This document shows, in pieces, positions 1 to 7,428 of a stretch of 24,531 bases of DNA; position 1 is the first letter of the stretch, and the number at the start of each line of letters is the position of its first letter. The notes below the pieces were generated by a model that saw only the letters and a program-made list of their open reading frames with translations, did not search any database and was not told the DNA's origin. The DNA comes from an uncultured Lachnospiraceae bacterium (lineage in GTDB: Bacteria; Bacillota_A; Clostridia; Lachnospirales; Lachnospiraceae), in contig CAJUGZ010000028.1 in NCBI GenBank assembly GCA_910585855.1, positions 1 through 24,531 of the forward strand. The letters are read 5' to 3'. Both the position numbers and the translations under genes were made by a program.

Positions 1-116
1 GCGCCCCGGTCTGTCTGGTTGGATGAATGGAAAGGCAGAAGTCTTAGAACTTCTTACTTTTTGGAAACCAGAACAGCAGGCTGCCCATGGTTTTCCAATC
101 TGGCGTCCCCCTCCCA
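1..116 (+). repeat. Type-2 dispersed intergenic element, copy D (cut by the window edge)
   Basis: This stretch shares ordered anchors with the minus strand of 24299-24418: GCGCCCCGGT, then TGGATG, CAGAAG, CTTAC, TTTGGA and finally CTGGCGTCC. The segments between anchors differ in sequence. Copy D contains a hairpin at 61-98 in which TTGGAAACCA pairs with TGGTTTTCCAA with one bulge, and a small hairpin AGAAGT/ACTTCT just before it. It ends with TTTTCCAATC-TGGCGTCCCCC, which recurs at 5409-5432. It lies antisense to dnaJ, just beyond the dnaJ terminator. No protein reading is convincing here. The function is unknown. Confidence 0.6.
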
Positions 117-117
117 C

Positions 118-155
118 AAAAAAACAAGGCATCCATCCCCAAAAATGAATACCCT
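118..155 (-). terminator. Intrinsic terminator after dnaJ
   Basis: On the minus strand ATTCAT (150-145) pairs with ATGGAT (136-131), including one wobble, and AGG/CCT extends the stem outward past a small internal loop. The hairpin is followed two bases later by seven T (124-118). It lies 12 bp after the dnaJ stop codon and closes the heat-shock operon. Confidence 0.65.
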
Positions 156-167
156 GTCAATTCCACC

Positions 168-1355
168 CTATTTATCTTTTCCAAACTTATCTTTTAAATT
201 TTCCTTTACTTCTTCAAAAATTCCTTTTTTCCCAGTCTTTCCGCTGCCCTCTGCCTTATCCCGGCTAATCCCCTGCATCGCATCATCAAACCAACGAAGA
301 GCCGCCTTTTGTTCTTCATTTAAATGCTCTGGAACTTGCACAACCAAAGTAACATAGTGATCCCCTCTTGTATTCTTATTCCGCAAAGAAGGCACACCCT
401 TGCCCTTTAACCGCACCTTCGTATCGGTCTGCGTTCCAGCCTTTACATCATATTCCACATCTCCATCCACTGTCTTAATCCGAATCGACCCGCCTAAAGC
501 AGCCGTTACAAATGAAATCGGCACAGTAGAGAAAATATTATAATCCTGCCTCTGGAAAATCGGATGACGGGAAACCATTACTTCCACTAAAAGATCGCCC
601 CGTTCTCCGCCATTGCTGCCCGGTTCTCCTTTATCCCGAATCCGAATACTCTGCCCGTCATCAATTCCTGCAGGAACTCGAACCGCAATCTTTTTCCGAC
701 TGCTGATATAACCAGAACCATAGCAATCTGGACATTTCTCCTTTACAATCTTTCCCGTTCCGCCACACTCTGGACAAGTCTGCACATTCCGCACCATTCC
801 AAACAGTGACTGCTGCGAATAAACCACCTGCCCCTTTCCGTTGCACTTTGGACAAGTCTGTGGTGTTGTCCCGGGCTTTGCCCCAGTTCCATGACATTTT
901 ACACACTCATCTTTTAAAGTCAGTTCAATCTCCTTATCTACTCCAAAAACTGCTTCCTCAAAAGTAATCCGCACACTGGTACGAAGATTTGCCCCCTTCA
1001 TAGGTCCGTTTCCAGAACGTCGGCTTCTGCCGCCTCCACCAAAAAAGTCCCCAAATATATCCCCAAATATATCGCTCATATCCATACCGCTAAAATCAAA
1101 TCCACCGGCTCCATTCCCTGCAGCTCCGTCAAATGCCGCATGACCAAACTGATCATACTGAGAACGTTTCTGTGGATCACTTAATACGGCATAAGCTTCC
1201 GAAGCTTCCTTAAATTTCGCCTCTGCTTCCTTATCACCGGGATTAGTATCAGGATGATATTTTTTTGCAAGCTGGCGATAAGCCTTCTTCAAGGCAGCTT
1301 CATCCGCATTTTTAGGCACACCAAGTACCTCATAGTAATCTCTTTTCTCTGCCAT
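168..1355 (-). CDS. dnaJ: Chaperone protein DnaJ (Hsp40)
   Basis: Cytoplasmic co-chaperone that delivers unfolded clients to DnaK and stimulates its ATPase. The 395-residue protein has the full type I layout. The J domain is at about 5-70 with the HPD motif at 34-36. A Gly/Phe-rich linker follows at about 75-115. The zinc domain has four CxxCxGxG-type repeats, with cysteine pairs at 151/154, 168/171, 194/197 and 208/211. Beta-sandwich substrate-binding domains follow, and the C-terminal tail is Lys-rich. The start is supported by GAGGAGA upstream of ATG. It is the last gene of the hrcA-grpE-dnaK-dnaJ operon but is separated from dnaK by 164 bp containing a terminator-like hairpin, so its level may be set partly apart from dnaK. 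A TATACT box at 1380-1385 could be the -10 of a private promoter, but no good -35 is visible. Confidence 0.97.
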   Translation of the reverse strand: MAEKRDYYEVLGVPKNADEAALKKAYRQLAKKYHPDTNPGDKEAEAKFKEASEAYAVLSDPQKRSQYDQFGHAAFDGAAGNGAGGFDFSGMDMSDIFGDIFGDFFGGGGRSRRSGNGPMKGANLRTSVRITFEEAVFGVDKEIELTLKDECVKCHGTGAKPGTTPQTCPKCNGKGQVVYSQQSLFGMVRNVQTCPECGGTGKIVKEKCPDCYGSGYISSRKKIAVRVPAGIDDGQSIRIRDKGEPGSNGGERGDLLVEVMVSRHPIFQRQDYNIFSTVPISFVTAALGGSIRIKTVDGDVEYDVKAGTQTDTKVRLKGKGVPSLRNKNTRGDHYVTLVVQVPEHLNEEQKAALRWFDDAMQGISRDKAEGSGKTGKKGIFEEVKENLKDKFGKDK

Positions 1356-1433
1356 AACTTTCTCCTCTATCTCATTCTAAGTATAAGCACAGGCACGTTC
1401 TCCAATCTGCCGGTGCAAGCTCTTCTTCCCCAC

Positions 1434-1482
1434 AAAAACTGTCACAAATCCATTAAAAAACAATCGATTTGTGCCAGTTTTT
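1434..1482 (-). terminator. Terminator-like hairpin between dnaK and dnaJ
   Basis: Arms at 1434-1450 and 1466-1482 form a 17-bp stem with a single mismatch around a 15-nt loop. Its outer part is an A/T run on both sides, so read on the minus strand it is a GC-containing stem ending in TTTTT. It lies about 37 bp after the dnaK stop. It probably causes partial termination or a stable 3' end for the dnaK message and so lowers dnaJ expression relative to dnaK. An RNA-processing or stability role is the alternative. Confidence 0.6.
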
Positions 1483-1519
1483 CTATCCTCTATAAGCAAA
1501 TACTTGTAAAAAACTAATC

Positions 1520-3382
1520 TTAAACTTCTCTGTAATCTCCGTCTACCACATCATCACCAGCAGAAGAACTTCCGCCTGCAGCACCTCCCATATCCGGTCC
1601 AGCCTGCCCCTGAGCGCCCTGCATATTTTCATACATTTTTGTAAATACGCTCTGTGCACTTGTCATCAATTTTTCCCGAGCAGCTTTCATCGCATCCACT
1701 TCTGAATCTGACATATTTTCTGGATTGGATTTTTCTACCAATTCCTTTAATGCTGCCAAATCTGCTTCCACAGCAGCCCGATCCTCAGCAGATACCTTAT
1801 CTCCAACTTCATCTAATGCCTTCTGAGTCTGGAATACCATAGAATCTGCATCATTTCTAGTATCAATTGCTTCCTTACGCTTCTTATCCTGTGCTTCATA
1901 CTCTGCTGCTTCTTTTACTGCCTTTTCAATATCGGCATCCGACATATTTGATCCAGAAGTAATCGTAATATGCTGTTCTTTTCCAGTTCCTAAATCTTTT
2001 GCGGATACATTTACAATTCCATTTGCATCAATATCAAAGGTAACTTCAATCTGAGGCACACCACGTCTTGCAGGAGGAATCCCATCCAAACGGAACTGTC
2101 CAAGACTCTTATTATCTCTTGCAAACTGTCTTTCTCCCTGTACAATATTGATATCTACTGCAGTCTGATTATCAGCAGCAGTAGAGAAAATCTGACTCTT
2201 TCTTGCAGGAATGGTTGTATTTCTTTCAATCAGCCGGGTAGCTACTCCGCCCATTGTTTCAATCGATAGAGAAAGAGGTGTAACATCCAGCAAAAGTACT
2301 TCCCCTGCTCCGGCATCTCCTGCCAACTTTCCGCCCTGTATAGAAGCTCCAACTGCCACACATTCATCAGGATTCAAAGACTTATTCGGCTCTTTTCCAG
2401 TCAACTGTTTTACTTTATCCTGTACAGCCGGAATACGTGTAGAACCACCAACCAGCAATACTTTACTAATTTCGCCTACTGTCAGTCCTGCATCTCTTAA
2501 TGCATTCTGAACCGGAACAGCCGTTCTTTCTACCAAATCATGTGTCAATTCGTCAAACTTTGCTCTGGTCAGATTCATATCAAAATGCTTTGGTCCTTCT
2601 GCAGTTGCCGTAATAAACGGAAGATTAATATTTGTTGTTGTTGCAGAAGACAGCTCTTTCTTTGCCTTTTCTGCCGCTTCCTTTAATCTTTGCAGTGCCA
2701 TCTTATCCCCAGACAGATCCACGCCTTCCTGCTTTTTAAATTCAGCAATCATCCAGTCTATAATCTTATTATCAAAATCATCTCCGCCCAGCCGGGTATC
2801 TCCATTGGTAGACAATACCTCAATAACTCCATCTCCAATATCAATAATAGACACATCAAATGTACCGCCGCCCAAGTCATATACCATAATCTTCTGCTCT
2901 GTTTCATTATCCAGTCCATATGCCAATGCAGCAGCCGTAGGCTCATTGATAATACGTTTTACATCCAAACCAGCAATCTTTCCTGCATCCTTTGTTGCCT
3001 GACGCTGTGCATCATTAAAATATGCAGGAACAGTAATAACCGCCTCCGTCACTTTATCTCCTAAATAATTCTCTGCATCTGCCTTTAGCTTCTGAAGAAT
3101 CATAGCAGAAATCTCCTGAGGAGAATATCTCTTATCATCAATCGCTACTTTATAATCACTTCCCATATGTCTTTTAATCGAAGCAATCGTCTTTTCTGCA
3201 TTGGTTACTGCCTGACGCTTTGCAGGTTCTCCTACTAATCGTTCTCCTGTCTTTGCAAATGCAACAATCGACGGCGTTGTTCTTGCACCTTCTGTATTTG
3301 CAATTACTACTGGCTTTCCACCTTCCATTACTGCCACACAGCTATTTGTTGTACCTAAATCAATACCAATAATCTTTCCCAT
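1520..3382 (-). CDS. dnaK: Chaperone protein DnaK (Hsp70)
   Basis: ATP-driven chaperone of the cytoplasm, working with DnaJ and GrpE. The 620-residue length is typical of Gram-positive DnaK. The nucleotide-binding domain starts with the phosphate-1 motif IGIDLGTTNS and contains VITVPAYFND, the phosphate-2 motif VYDLGGGTFDVS and the adenosine motif LLVGGSTRIPAVQ. The substrate-binding domain follows the VLLLDVTPLSL linker. A helical lid and a flexible tail ending in DGDYREV complete it. The start ATG follows AGGAGG at good spacing. It lies 37 bp after grpE and is presumably co-transcribed from the CIRCE-controlled promoter in front of hrcA. Nothing is unusual in the protein. Confidence 0.98.
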   Translation of the reverse strand: MGKIIGIDLGTTNSCVAVMEGGKPVVIANTEGARTTPSIVAFAKTGERLVGEPAKRQAVTNAEKTIASIKRHMGSDYKVAIDDKRYSPQEISAMILQKLKADAENYLGDKVTEAVITVPAYFNDAQRQATKDAGKIAGLDVKRIINEPTAAALAYGLDNETEQKIMVYDLGGGTFDVSIIDIGDGVIEVLSTNGDTRLGGDDFDNKIIDWMIAEFKKQEGVDLSGDKMALQRLKEAAEKAKKELSSATTTNINLPFITATAEGPKHFDMNLTRAKFDELTHDLVERTAVPVQNALRDAGLTVGEISKVLLVGGSTRIPAVQDKVKQLTGKEPNKSLNPDECVAVGASIQGGKLAGDAGAGEVLLLDVTPLSLSIETMGGVATRLIERNTTIPARKSQIFSTAADNQTAVDINIVQGERQFARDNKSLGQFRLDGIPPARRGVPQIEVTFDIDANGIVNVSAKDLGTGKEQHITITSGSNMSDADIEKAVKEAAEYEAQDKKRKEAIDTRNDADSMVFQTQKALDEVGDKVSAEDRAAVEADLAALKELVEKSNPENMSDSEVDAMKAAREKLMTSAQSVFTKMYENMQGAQGQAGPDMGGAAGGSSSAGDDVVDGDYREV

Positions 3383-3419
3383 GATAATTTCCTCCTAAAA
3401 TCTAACCAATCTATTTTCT

Positions 3420-4109
3420 TTAACAATTCACTACTTTTACCATGCTATGCCGCACCACACTGTCACGGTACAGATAGCCCTTCTGAAATTCTTCAGAAAT
3501 AATATTTTCACCCAATTCTTCATCTTCTCCCCGCATCACTGCGTTATGAAAATCCGGGTTAAATTCTTTTCCAACCGCCTCAATCGGCGTAACCCCTATA
3601 TCCTCTAATGTCTTTACAAATTGCTTATAAATTTTTTCCATTCCTTCGGCAAACGGTGTTTCCTTTTCTTCCTCCGAAATGCTTGCCAGCCCCCGTTCAA
3701 AGTTATCCAAAACCGGAAGTATCTTTTCAATAATATCCTTTGCTCCAATTTCATACATCTGTGATTTTTCTTTTTCAGTACGCTTTCTGAAATTATCGAA
3801 CTCTGCCAACGTCCGTTTATATTTATCCGTCAGCTCTTCGATTTCCAAATCTTTTTTATCCTTTTTTTCCTTTTTTCTCCCAAAGAAGCCCTTTTTCTCT
3901 TTCACTTCACCGACTTCCTTTTCTCCTTCCAAGGCTTCCTCTTCCTCCAAAGCCTCATCCAATCTTTCTTCTTTGTCACTGTCATCCAAATCTGTTTCTA
4001 TTTCCGTTTCCATCTGTTCTTCTAGATTACTCACTTCCTGACCTTCTGTTTCTGGATTTTCTATCTTTTGCTCTTTTATTTCCTGTTCTCTATTTTCCTG
4101 CTCTGCCAA
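3420..4109 (-). CDS. grpE: Nucleotide exchange factor GrpE
   Basis: Cytoplasmic dimer that releases ADP from DnaK. The 229-residue protein starts with a long, strongly acidic, low-complexity segment (about residues 1-65, rich in Glu) and a Lys-rich patch (about 70-87). The conserved coiled coil follows, with LAEFDNFRKRTEKEK, and then the C-terminal beta domain containing FNPDFHNAV and the end region YLYRDSVVRHSMVKV. The start is TTG, chosen because AAGGTGG lies 7 nt before it and no in-frame ATG fits a ribosome site. The gene sits 39 bp after hrcA and 37 bp before dnaK in the same operon. The acidic extension is longer than in many GrpE proteins but varies widely in the family. Confidence 0.96.
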   Translation of the reverse strand: MAEQENREQEIKEQKIENPETEGQEVSNLEEQMETEIETDLDDSDKEERLDEALEEEEALEGEKEVGEVKEKKGFFGRKKEKKDKKDLEIEELTDKYKRTLAEFDNFRKRTEKEKSQMYEIGAKDIIEKILPVLDNFERGLASISEEEKETPFAEGMEKIYKQFVKTLEDIGVTPIEAVGKEFNPDFHNAVMRGEDEELGENIISEEFQKGYLYRDSVVRHSMVKVVNC

Positions 4110-4148
4110 ATCGCTTCCACCTTTCTGTCGTTCTATTTATTTTCAACG

Positions 4149-5192
4149 CTAAGATTTTTTATAAATCATATCCAATTCTGCCTTTAACGTCTTTAAAGTA
4201 TTCATAACCTTTTCATAATCCATTCGTTTTGGTCCAATAATACCGATTGTTCCCTTTACTCCTTCTTCCAACTCATAAGTCGCTGTCACCACACTGCAGT
4301 CTTTCATGGTCTGTATCGGAGTTTCCTTTCCAATATAAACCTGTATGCCATAGTCATTTTCCGCTGCAGTCTGGTTTACCAAATCAGATAAAGCCTCTTT
4401 CTCTTCAAAAGTAGTCAGCAATTCCTGTGCCCTTTTCTGCCCGCTTAACTCAGGATACTTAAAAATATTGGTAGCTCCGCTGGTATAAATCTCTAAATCA
4501 TCCACCATAATTGCCTCTGCAACTGCATCAATCACACTGCCCACAATACTTCGATATACCCCTGCCTGCTCTTTTAATTTAGAAATTACAGCCAAATTAA
4601 TCTCATTTAAAGTCAATCCGTTCAGACTGGTATTACACAACATATTTAATTCTAACAGCGTTTCATTGTCAATTTCTTCTTCCACATTGATGATCGTATT
4701 CTTTACAATATTTCCGTCAATCACAACCACTGCTAATAACTTCTCTTCATCCACTTTAGAAAGCTGAATAAACTTTACTTTATTCCTATTATATTTTGGT
4801 GCTGTTATCATCGTAGCATAATTGGTATTCACCGCCAAAAGCTTTGCCATCTGCTGCAAAAGCTGATCCATTTTATCGGCACGTTCCATCAGGATATTTT
4901 TCATCTCAGATACTTCCCGTTCCCTCTCAGATACTTCCCGTTCCTTTTCCTCCATCAGATGATCCACATATAATCGATAACCCTTATCGGATGGAATCCG
5001 TCCTGCAGAAGTATGAGGCTGTAAAATATATCCCATTTCTTCCAAATCTGCCATTTCATTCCGAATGGTGGCAGAGCTTAAATTCAAATCAGTGTATTTC
5101 GATATCGTTCTAGAACCTACCGGCTCTCCGGTTTCTAAATAGTTTTTAATAATCGCTTCTAAAATTCTTCGCTTTCTCTCATCCAATTCCAA
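4149..5192 (-). CDS. hrcA: Heat-inducible transcription repressor HrcA
   Basis: Repressor of class I heat-shock genes, binding CIRCE and refolded by GroEL in the known Firmicutes circuit. The 347-residue protein begins ELDERKRRILEAIIKNYLET and continues with the winged-helix segment GSRTISKYTDLNLSSATIRNEMADLEEMGYI cut here into its key parts GSRTISKY, SSATIRNEM and DLEEMGYI (about residues 21-57). The GAF-like sensor and insertion domain follows and ends near GIIGPKRMDYEKV. Between them a Glu/Arg-rich linker (about residues 82-98) is encoded by two near-identical 19-bp segments at a 21-bp period (4905-4944). The start is read as TTG behind GGAGGA with about 9 nt spacing, because the nearby ATG is out of frame. 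It is first in the operon and autoregulated through CIRCE at 5241-5267. Confidence 0.96.
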   Translation of the reverse strand: MELDERKRRILEAIIKNYLETGEPVGSRTISKYTDLNLSSATIRNEMADLEEMGYILQPHTSAGRIPSDKGYRLYVDHLMEEKEREVSEREREVSEMKNILMERADKMDQLLQQMAKLLAVNTNYATMITAPKYNRNKVKFIQLSKVDEEKLLAVVVIDGNIVKNTIINVEEEIDNETLLELNMLCNTSLNGLTLNEINLAVISKLKEQAGVYRSIVGSVIDAVAEAIMVDDLEIYTSGATNIFKYPELSGQKRAQELLTTFEEKEALSDLVNQTAAENDYGIQVYIGKETPIQTMKDCSVVTATYELEEGVKGTIGIIGPKRMDYEKVMNTLKTLKAELDMIYKKS

Positions 5193-5240
5193 CCAGCTCT
5201 CTCCTCCATTCTTTTTATATTTTCTAGTTAATTTCGATTG

Positions 5241-5267
5241 TTAGCACTCAACTTAATGGAGTGCTAA
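5241..5267. promoter_or_regulatory. CIRCE operator (HrcA binding site)
   Basis: Perfect consensus inverted repeat TTAGCACTC, nine bases, GAGTGCTAA. It lies just downstream of the -10 element of the hrcA promoter, at the expected start of the transcript, so bound HrcA would block transcription of the whole operon. It is the only CIRCE seen in the window. Confidence 0.98.
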
Positions 5268-5282
5268 TATCTTGATATAGTT

Positions 5283-5311
5283 AAAATAGCACTTTTCCCT
5301 ATATTTGTCAA
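5283..5311 (-). promoter_or_regulatory. Sigma-A promoter of the hrcA-grpE-dnaK-dnaJ operon
   Basis: On the minus strand there is a consensus -35 TTGACA (5311-5306), a 17-bp spacer, and a -10 TATTTT (5288-5283) preceded by TG one base upstream (extended -10). CIRCE begins 15 bp downstream of the -10. This is the usual arrangement for class I heat-shock promoters. Confidence 0.85.
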
Positions 5312-5408
5312 CCAGTTAATTTTAAAAAAACTATAAACTTTCTAAAGTATTCTTTCCATTTCATCAAAATCCATGCTGTCAGATGCTTACAAATCCCAGT
5401 CCAAAAAA

Positions 5409-5432
5409 TTTTTCCAAATCTGGCGTCCTCCC
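5409..5432 (+). repeat. Type-2 element fragment E (3' end only)
   Basis: The segment TTTCCAAATC-TGGCGTCCTCCC matches the 3' end of copy D at 91-115 almost base for base. No other anchor of the family is clear upstream apart from a possible GCTTAC at 5384-5389, so this is a remnant. It lies in the 319-bp gap between the divergent hrcA and esterase genes, about 40 bp before the esterase -10 element. Beyond the two promoters, CIRCE and this remnant, nothing else is recognisable in that gap. Confidence 0.5.
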
Positions 5433-5472
5433 ATTTTTATATAAGATTCTCCATGTCTTTTCTACCACTTTT

Positions 5473-5481
5473 TGCTATAAT
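5473..5481 (+). promoter_or_regulatory. Extended -10 promoter of the esterase gene
   Basis: TGCTATAAT gives a perfect -10 (5476-5481) with the TG extension, 30 bp before the ATG at 5512. The -35 region at 17 bp (5453-5458) is poor, which is tolerated with an extended -10. This promoter placement also argues against the longer upstream reading frame that starts at 5383. Confidence 0.6.
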
Positions 5482-5511
5482 AATAAAAAACAAAAAAGGA
5501 TGGACAAAACA

Positions 5512-7212
5512 ATGTTTACAAAAAAAGAATTTCACTTAATTCCAAAAGAACTATTTCTAGATCTTTCCTATCCCAAAGAAGCCCCCGGCTGGATAGAAAA
5601 CAAATACTTTCCTAGAACTGCTTCTCGCACAAAAGGAAACAGTCATGTTTCTTATACTCAAGATTTAAATATTCCAGATTCAAACTCTAATCTCCGGCAA
5701 AATTTTACTGTTATTTCGAGTAAGTCTTGGAGAGAAATTGAAAGCAGTGGTTATGGAGTCTATACTTATGAAGATACTTCTGTTCTTTCTCTTTCAATAG
5801 AAAATGGAATCTATCAAGTTACAGTAACGTTAGGAAATCCTTCCAATCAAAACTATAGCTGTTATATCCGTGCAAATCAGATTATAAAAATAGATTCGAT
5901 TTTAATCACACCGAATAATCTAAAATCAGTTTCTTTCTTTGTTCCAGTTTATCAAAATCAATTAGAACTTGCTTTTCTATTCGGTAACTATGCATCTCTA
6001 GATTCCGCTTCAGTGATAGGAGATGTATATCTTTCTTCTCTTATTATAGAAAAAAACATTATAAAAAAAAGTAATTCTGACACAGCCAAATCCAAGCCCA
6101 CTATTTTTCTTGCTTCTGATTCTACCGTACAGACCTATGAATCTGTCTACTACCCACAGACCGGATGGGGACAGGTACTTTGTGAATTTTTTACTGAGAA
6201 AAAACAGATAATGGAATCTGATTGTAATAGCTGCCCTTATCCGCAGTCACGAATATATGAAACCGAATTTGTTCGAATTGAAAATCGTTCTATCGGCGGA
6301 AGGAGTTCCCGCTCTTTTTTAGAAGAGGGCAAATTAGATTCTATTATTTTAGATCTAAGACCAAACGACTTTTTATTTATACAGTGGGGACATAACGATG
6401 CCACGGCAATTCGTCCCAACCGCTATGTCAATGCTTCCGATTTTCAAACATATCTGCTGCCCTACTACCAAGCCTGTCAGCTTACCGGTGCACAACTTGT
6501 TCTAGTTACTCCAGCAGCCAGAAGAAACTGTGACGAACAAGGAACATTTCAAATCAGCTTCCCAGAGTATCGGCAGCAGATGATAGCATTTTCTAAAAAA
6601 TACAAAATTCCTCTATTAGATTTAGGAAAATACAGCACCGAATTTTTAAATACCCTTACGCCAGAAGAAAGCAAATCGGTCTTTATGTGGCTCTCTCCTA
6701 ACCAGTATCCAGATGGTGCTTATCCAGACGGACTTTCCGACAATACCCATTTACAGCAATATGGTGCAATGGTATTTGCCGATATCATAGCTTTTTTAAT
6801 CTGCCACTATACAGAGGACACCACATTAGACCCTCTAAAACCCCTTGTCCGTCCAATCGAAATTTCTGCTATACCAAAACCGCCTCGCTTTACAGGAAAC
6901 ACAAAATCCATTGATCCCACTATGGTAACGGGATTTGCAGTACAAGAAATTACAAAGGACGAATCTATGGGAAACTTTTTACTCAGTTTTCAAGAAGTAG
7001 AAAACGCTGTAGCTTACCAAATCTACCAAAAAGAAAAAAACGACATAACCTATCATAAAATTAAAAAAATTTCCTGTGAAGAAAAGAAAAACGCAGTAAC
7101 TCTGCCATTCTCTGCAAAATGTGGAACAATCTATCAATACTATGTTACAGCCGTATTTTCCAATGGAACAGAGGGACGTTCCAGCCGCATTTTAGAAATA
7201 GACCTATCATAA
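5512..7212 (+). CDS. SGNH/GDSL esterase, rhamnogalacturonan acetylesterase-like, with N-terminal beta and C-terminal Fn3-like domains
   Basis: Predicted carbohydrate O-acetylesterase of the CE12-like type, 566 residues. All SGNH blocks are visible: ASDSTV with nucleophile Ser204, the IGGRSS block (about 261-266), IQWGHND with Asn295, and SDNTH with Asp410 and His413. Residues about 1-180 resemble the beta-sandwich domain found before CE12 catalytic domains (YGVYTYED and YQVTVTLG are typical). Residues about 465-566 look like a fibronectin type III fold. ATG at 5512 is chosen because the promoter at 5473-5481 and a modest AGGA site lie just before it. This start leaves no signal peptide, so the enzyme should act in the cytoplasm on imported, acetylated oligosaccharides. 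It is divergent from hrcA and precedes the AraC gene on the same strand. The exact substrate is inferred from the family only. Confidence 0.85.
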   Translation: MFTKKEFHLIPKELFLDLSYPKEAPGWIENKYFPRTASRTKGNSHVSYTQDLNIPDSNSNLRQNFTVISSKSWREIESSGYGVYTYEDTSVLSLSIENGIYQVTVTLGNPSNQNYSCYIRANQIIKIDSILITPNNLKSVSFFVPVYQNQLELAFLFGNYASLDSASVIGDVYLSSLIIEKNIIKKSNSDTAKSKPTIFLASDSTVQTYESVYYPQTGWGQVLCEFFTEKKQIMESDCNSCPYPQSRIYETEFVRIENRSIGGRSSRSFLEEGKLDSIILDLRPNDFLFIQWGHNDATAIRPNRYVNASDFQTYLLPYYQACQLTGAQLVLVTPAARRNCDEQGTFQISFPEYRQQMIAFSKKYKIPLLDLGKYSTEFLNTLTPEESKSVFMWLSPNQYPDGAYPDGLSDNTHLQQYGAMVFADIIAFLICHYTEDTTLDPLKPLVRPIEISAIPKPPRFTGNTKSIDPTMVTGFAVQEITKDESMGNFLLSFQEVENAVAYQIYQKEKNDITYHKIKKISCEEKKNAVTLPFSAKCGTIYQYYVTAVFSNGTEGRSSRILEIDLS

Positions 7213-7224
7213 GAAATTTTCGTT

Positions 7225-7300
7225 AGAAGGACAACGCTACGAGGAAATGCTAAGCGCAAGCGAACCCGGTGCAGACCTTCCTTTGGATTTCGACGTTCCC
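7225..7300 (+). repeat. Type-1 structured element, 3'-half copy C
   Basis: Shares GCTACGAGGAAATGCTAAGC plus GCAAGCGA-CCCGG with copies A and B, followed by an arm close to the A-copy 3' arm and a degenerate GACGTTCCC end. The 5' half (the core with TCATCATTTCCCGTC and the variable hairpin) is absent. Short remnants, GAAAT and GAAGG at 7213-7230, could still pair with ATTTC and CCTTC in the arm, so it may be an internal deletion rather than a simple truncation. It starts right after the esterase stop codon. The 216-bp gap before the AraC gene holds only this and the AraC promoter. Confidence 0.75.
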
Positions 7301-7342
7301 TTCTCCATCTAAAAAATTTTACTATAAAGAAAATAAAAATTA

Positions 7343-7351
7343 TGCTATAAT
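7343..7351 (+). promoter_or_regulatory. Extended -10 promoter of the AraC-family gene
   Basis: TGCTATAAT, identical to the esterase -10 block, lies 78 bp before the ATG at 7429. The -35 at 17 bp is TATAAA, which is weak. The 33-bp box found before GH94-2 and the importer is not present here, so the regulator does not obviously control itself through that box. Confidence 0.5.
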
Positions 7352-7428
7352 TAATACACCAATCTATCAAACAATCGCAACCTATTACAGTGAAATTATA
7401 TAAAAACAATGCGAAAAGGAGTGCCCCT

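Noticed and set aside
19..357. A plus-strand gene at the window start
   Set aside because: It overlaps the dnaJ C-terminus in antisense, has no ribosome site and covers element D and the terminator.
4905..4944. The 21-bp direct repeat in hrcA as a regulatory repeat
   Set aside because: It is in frame, encodes a charged linker (EREVSE units), and is best explained as a small coding duplication.
5383..5511. A longer esterase N-terminus starting at 5383
   Set aside because: The upstream frame runs through repeat E and the -10 element, and the added residues fit no signal peptide or family start.
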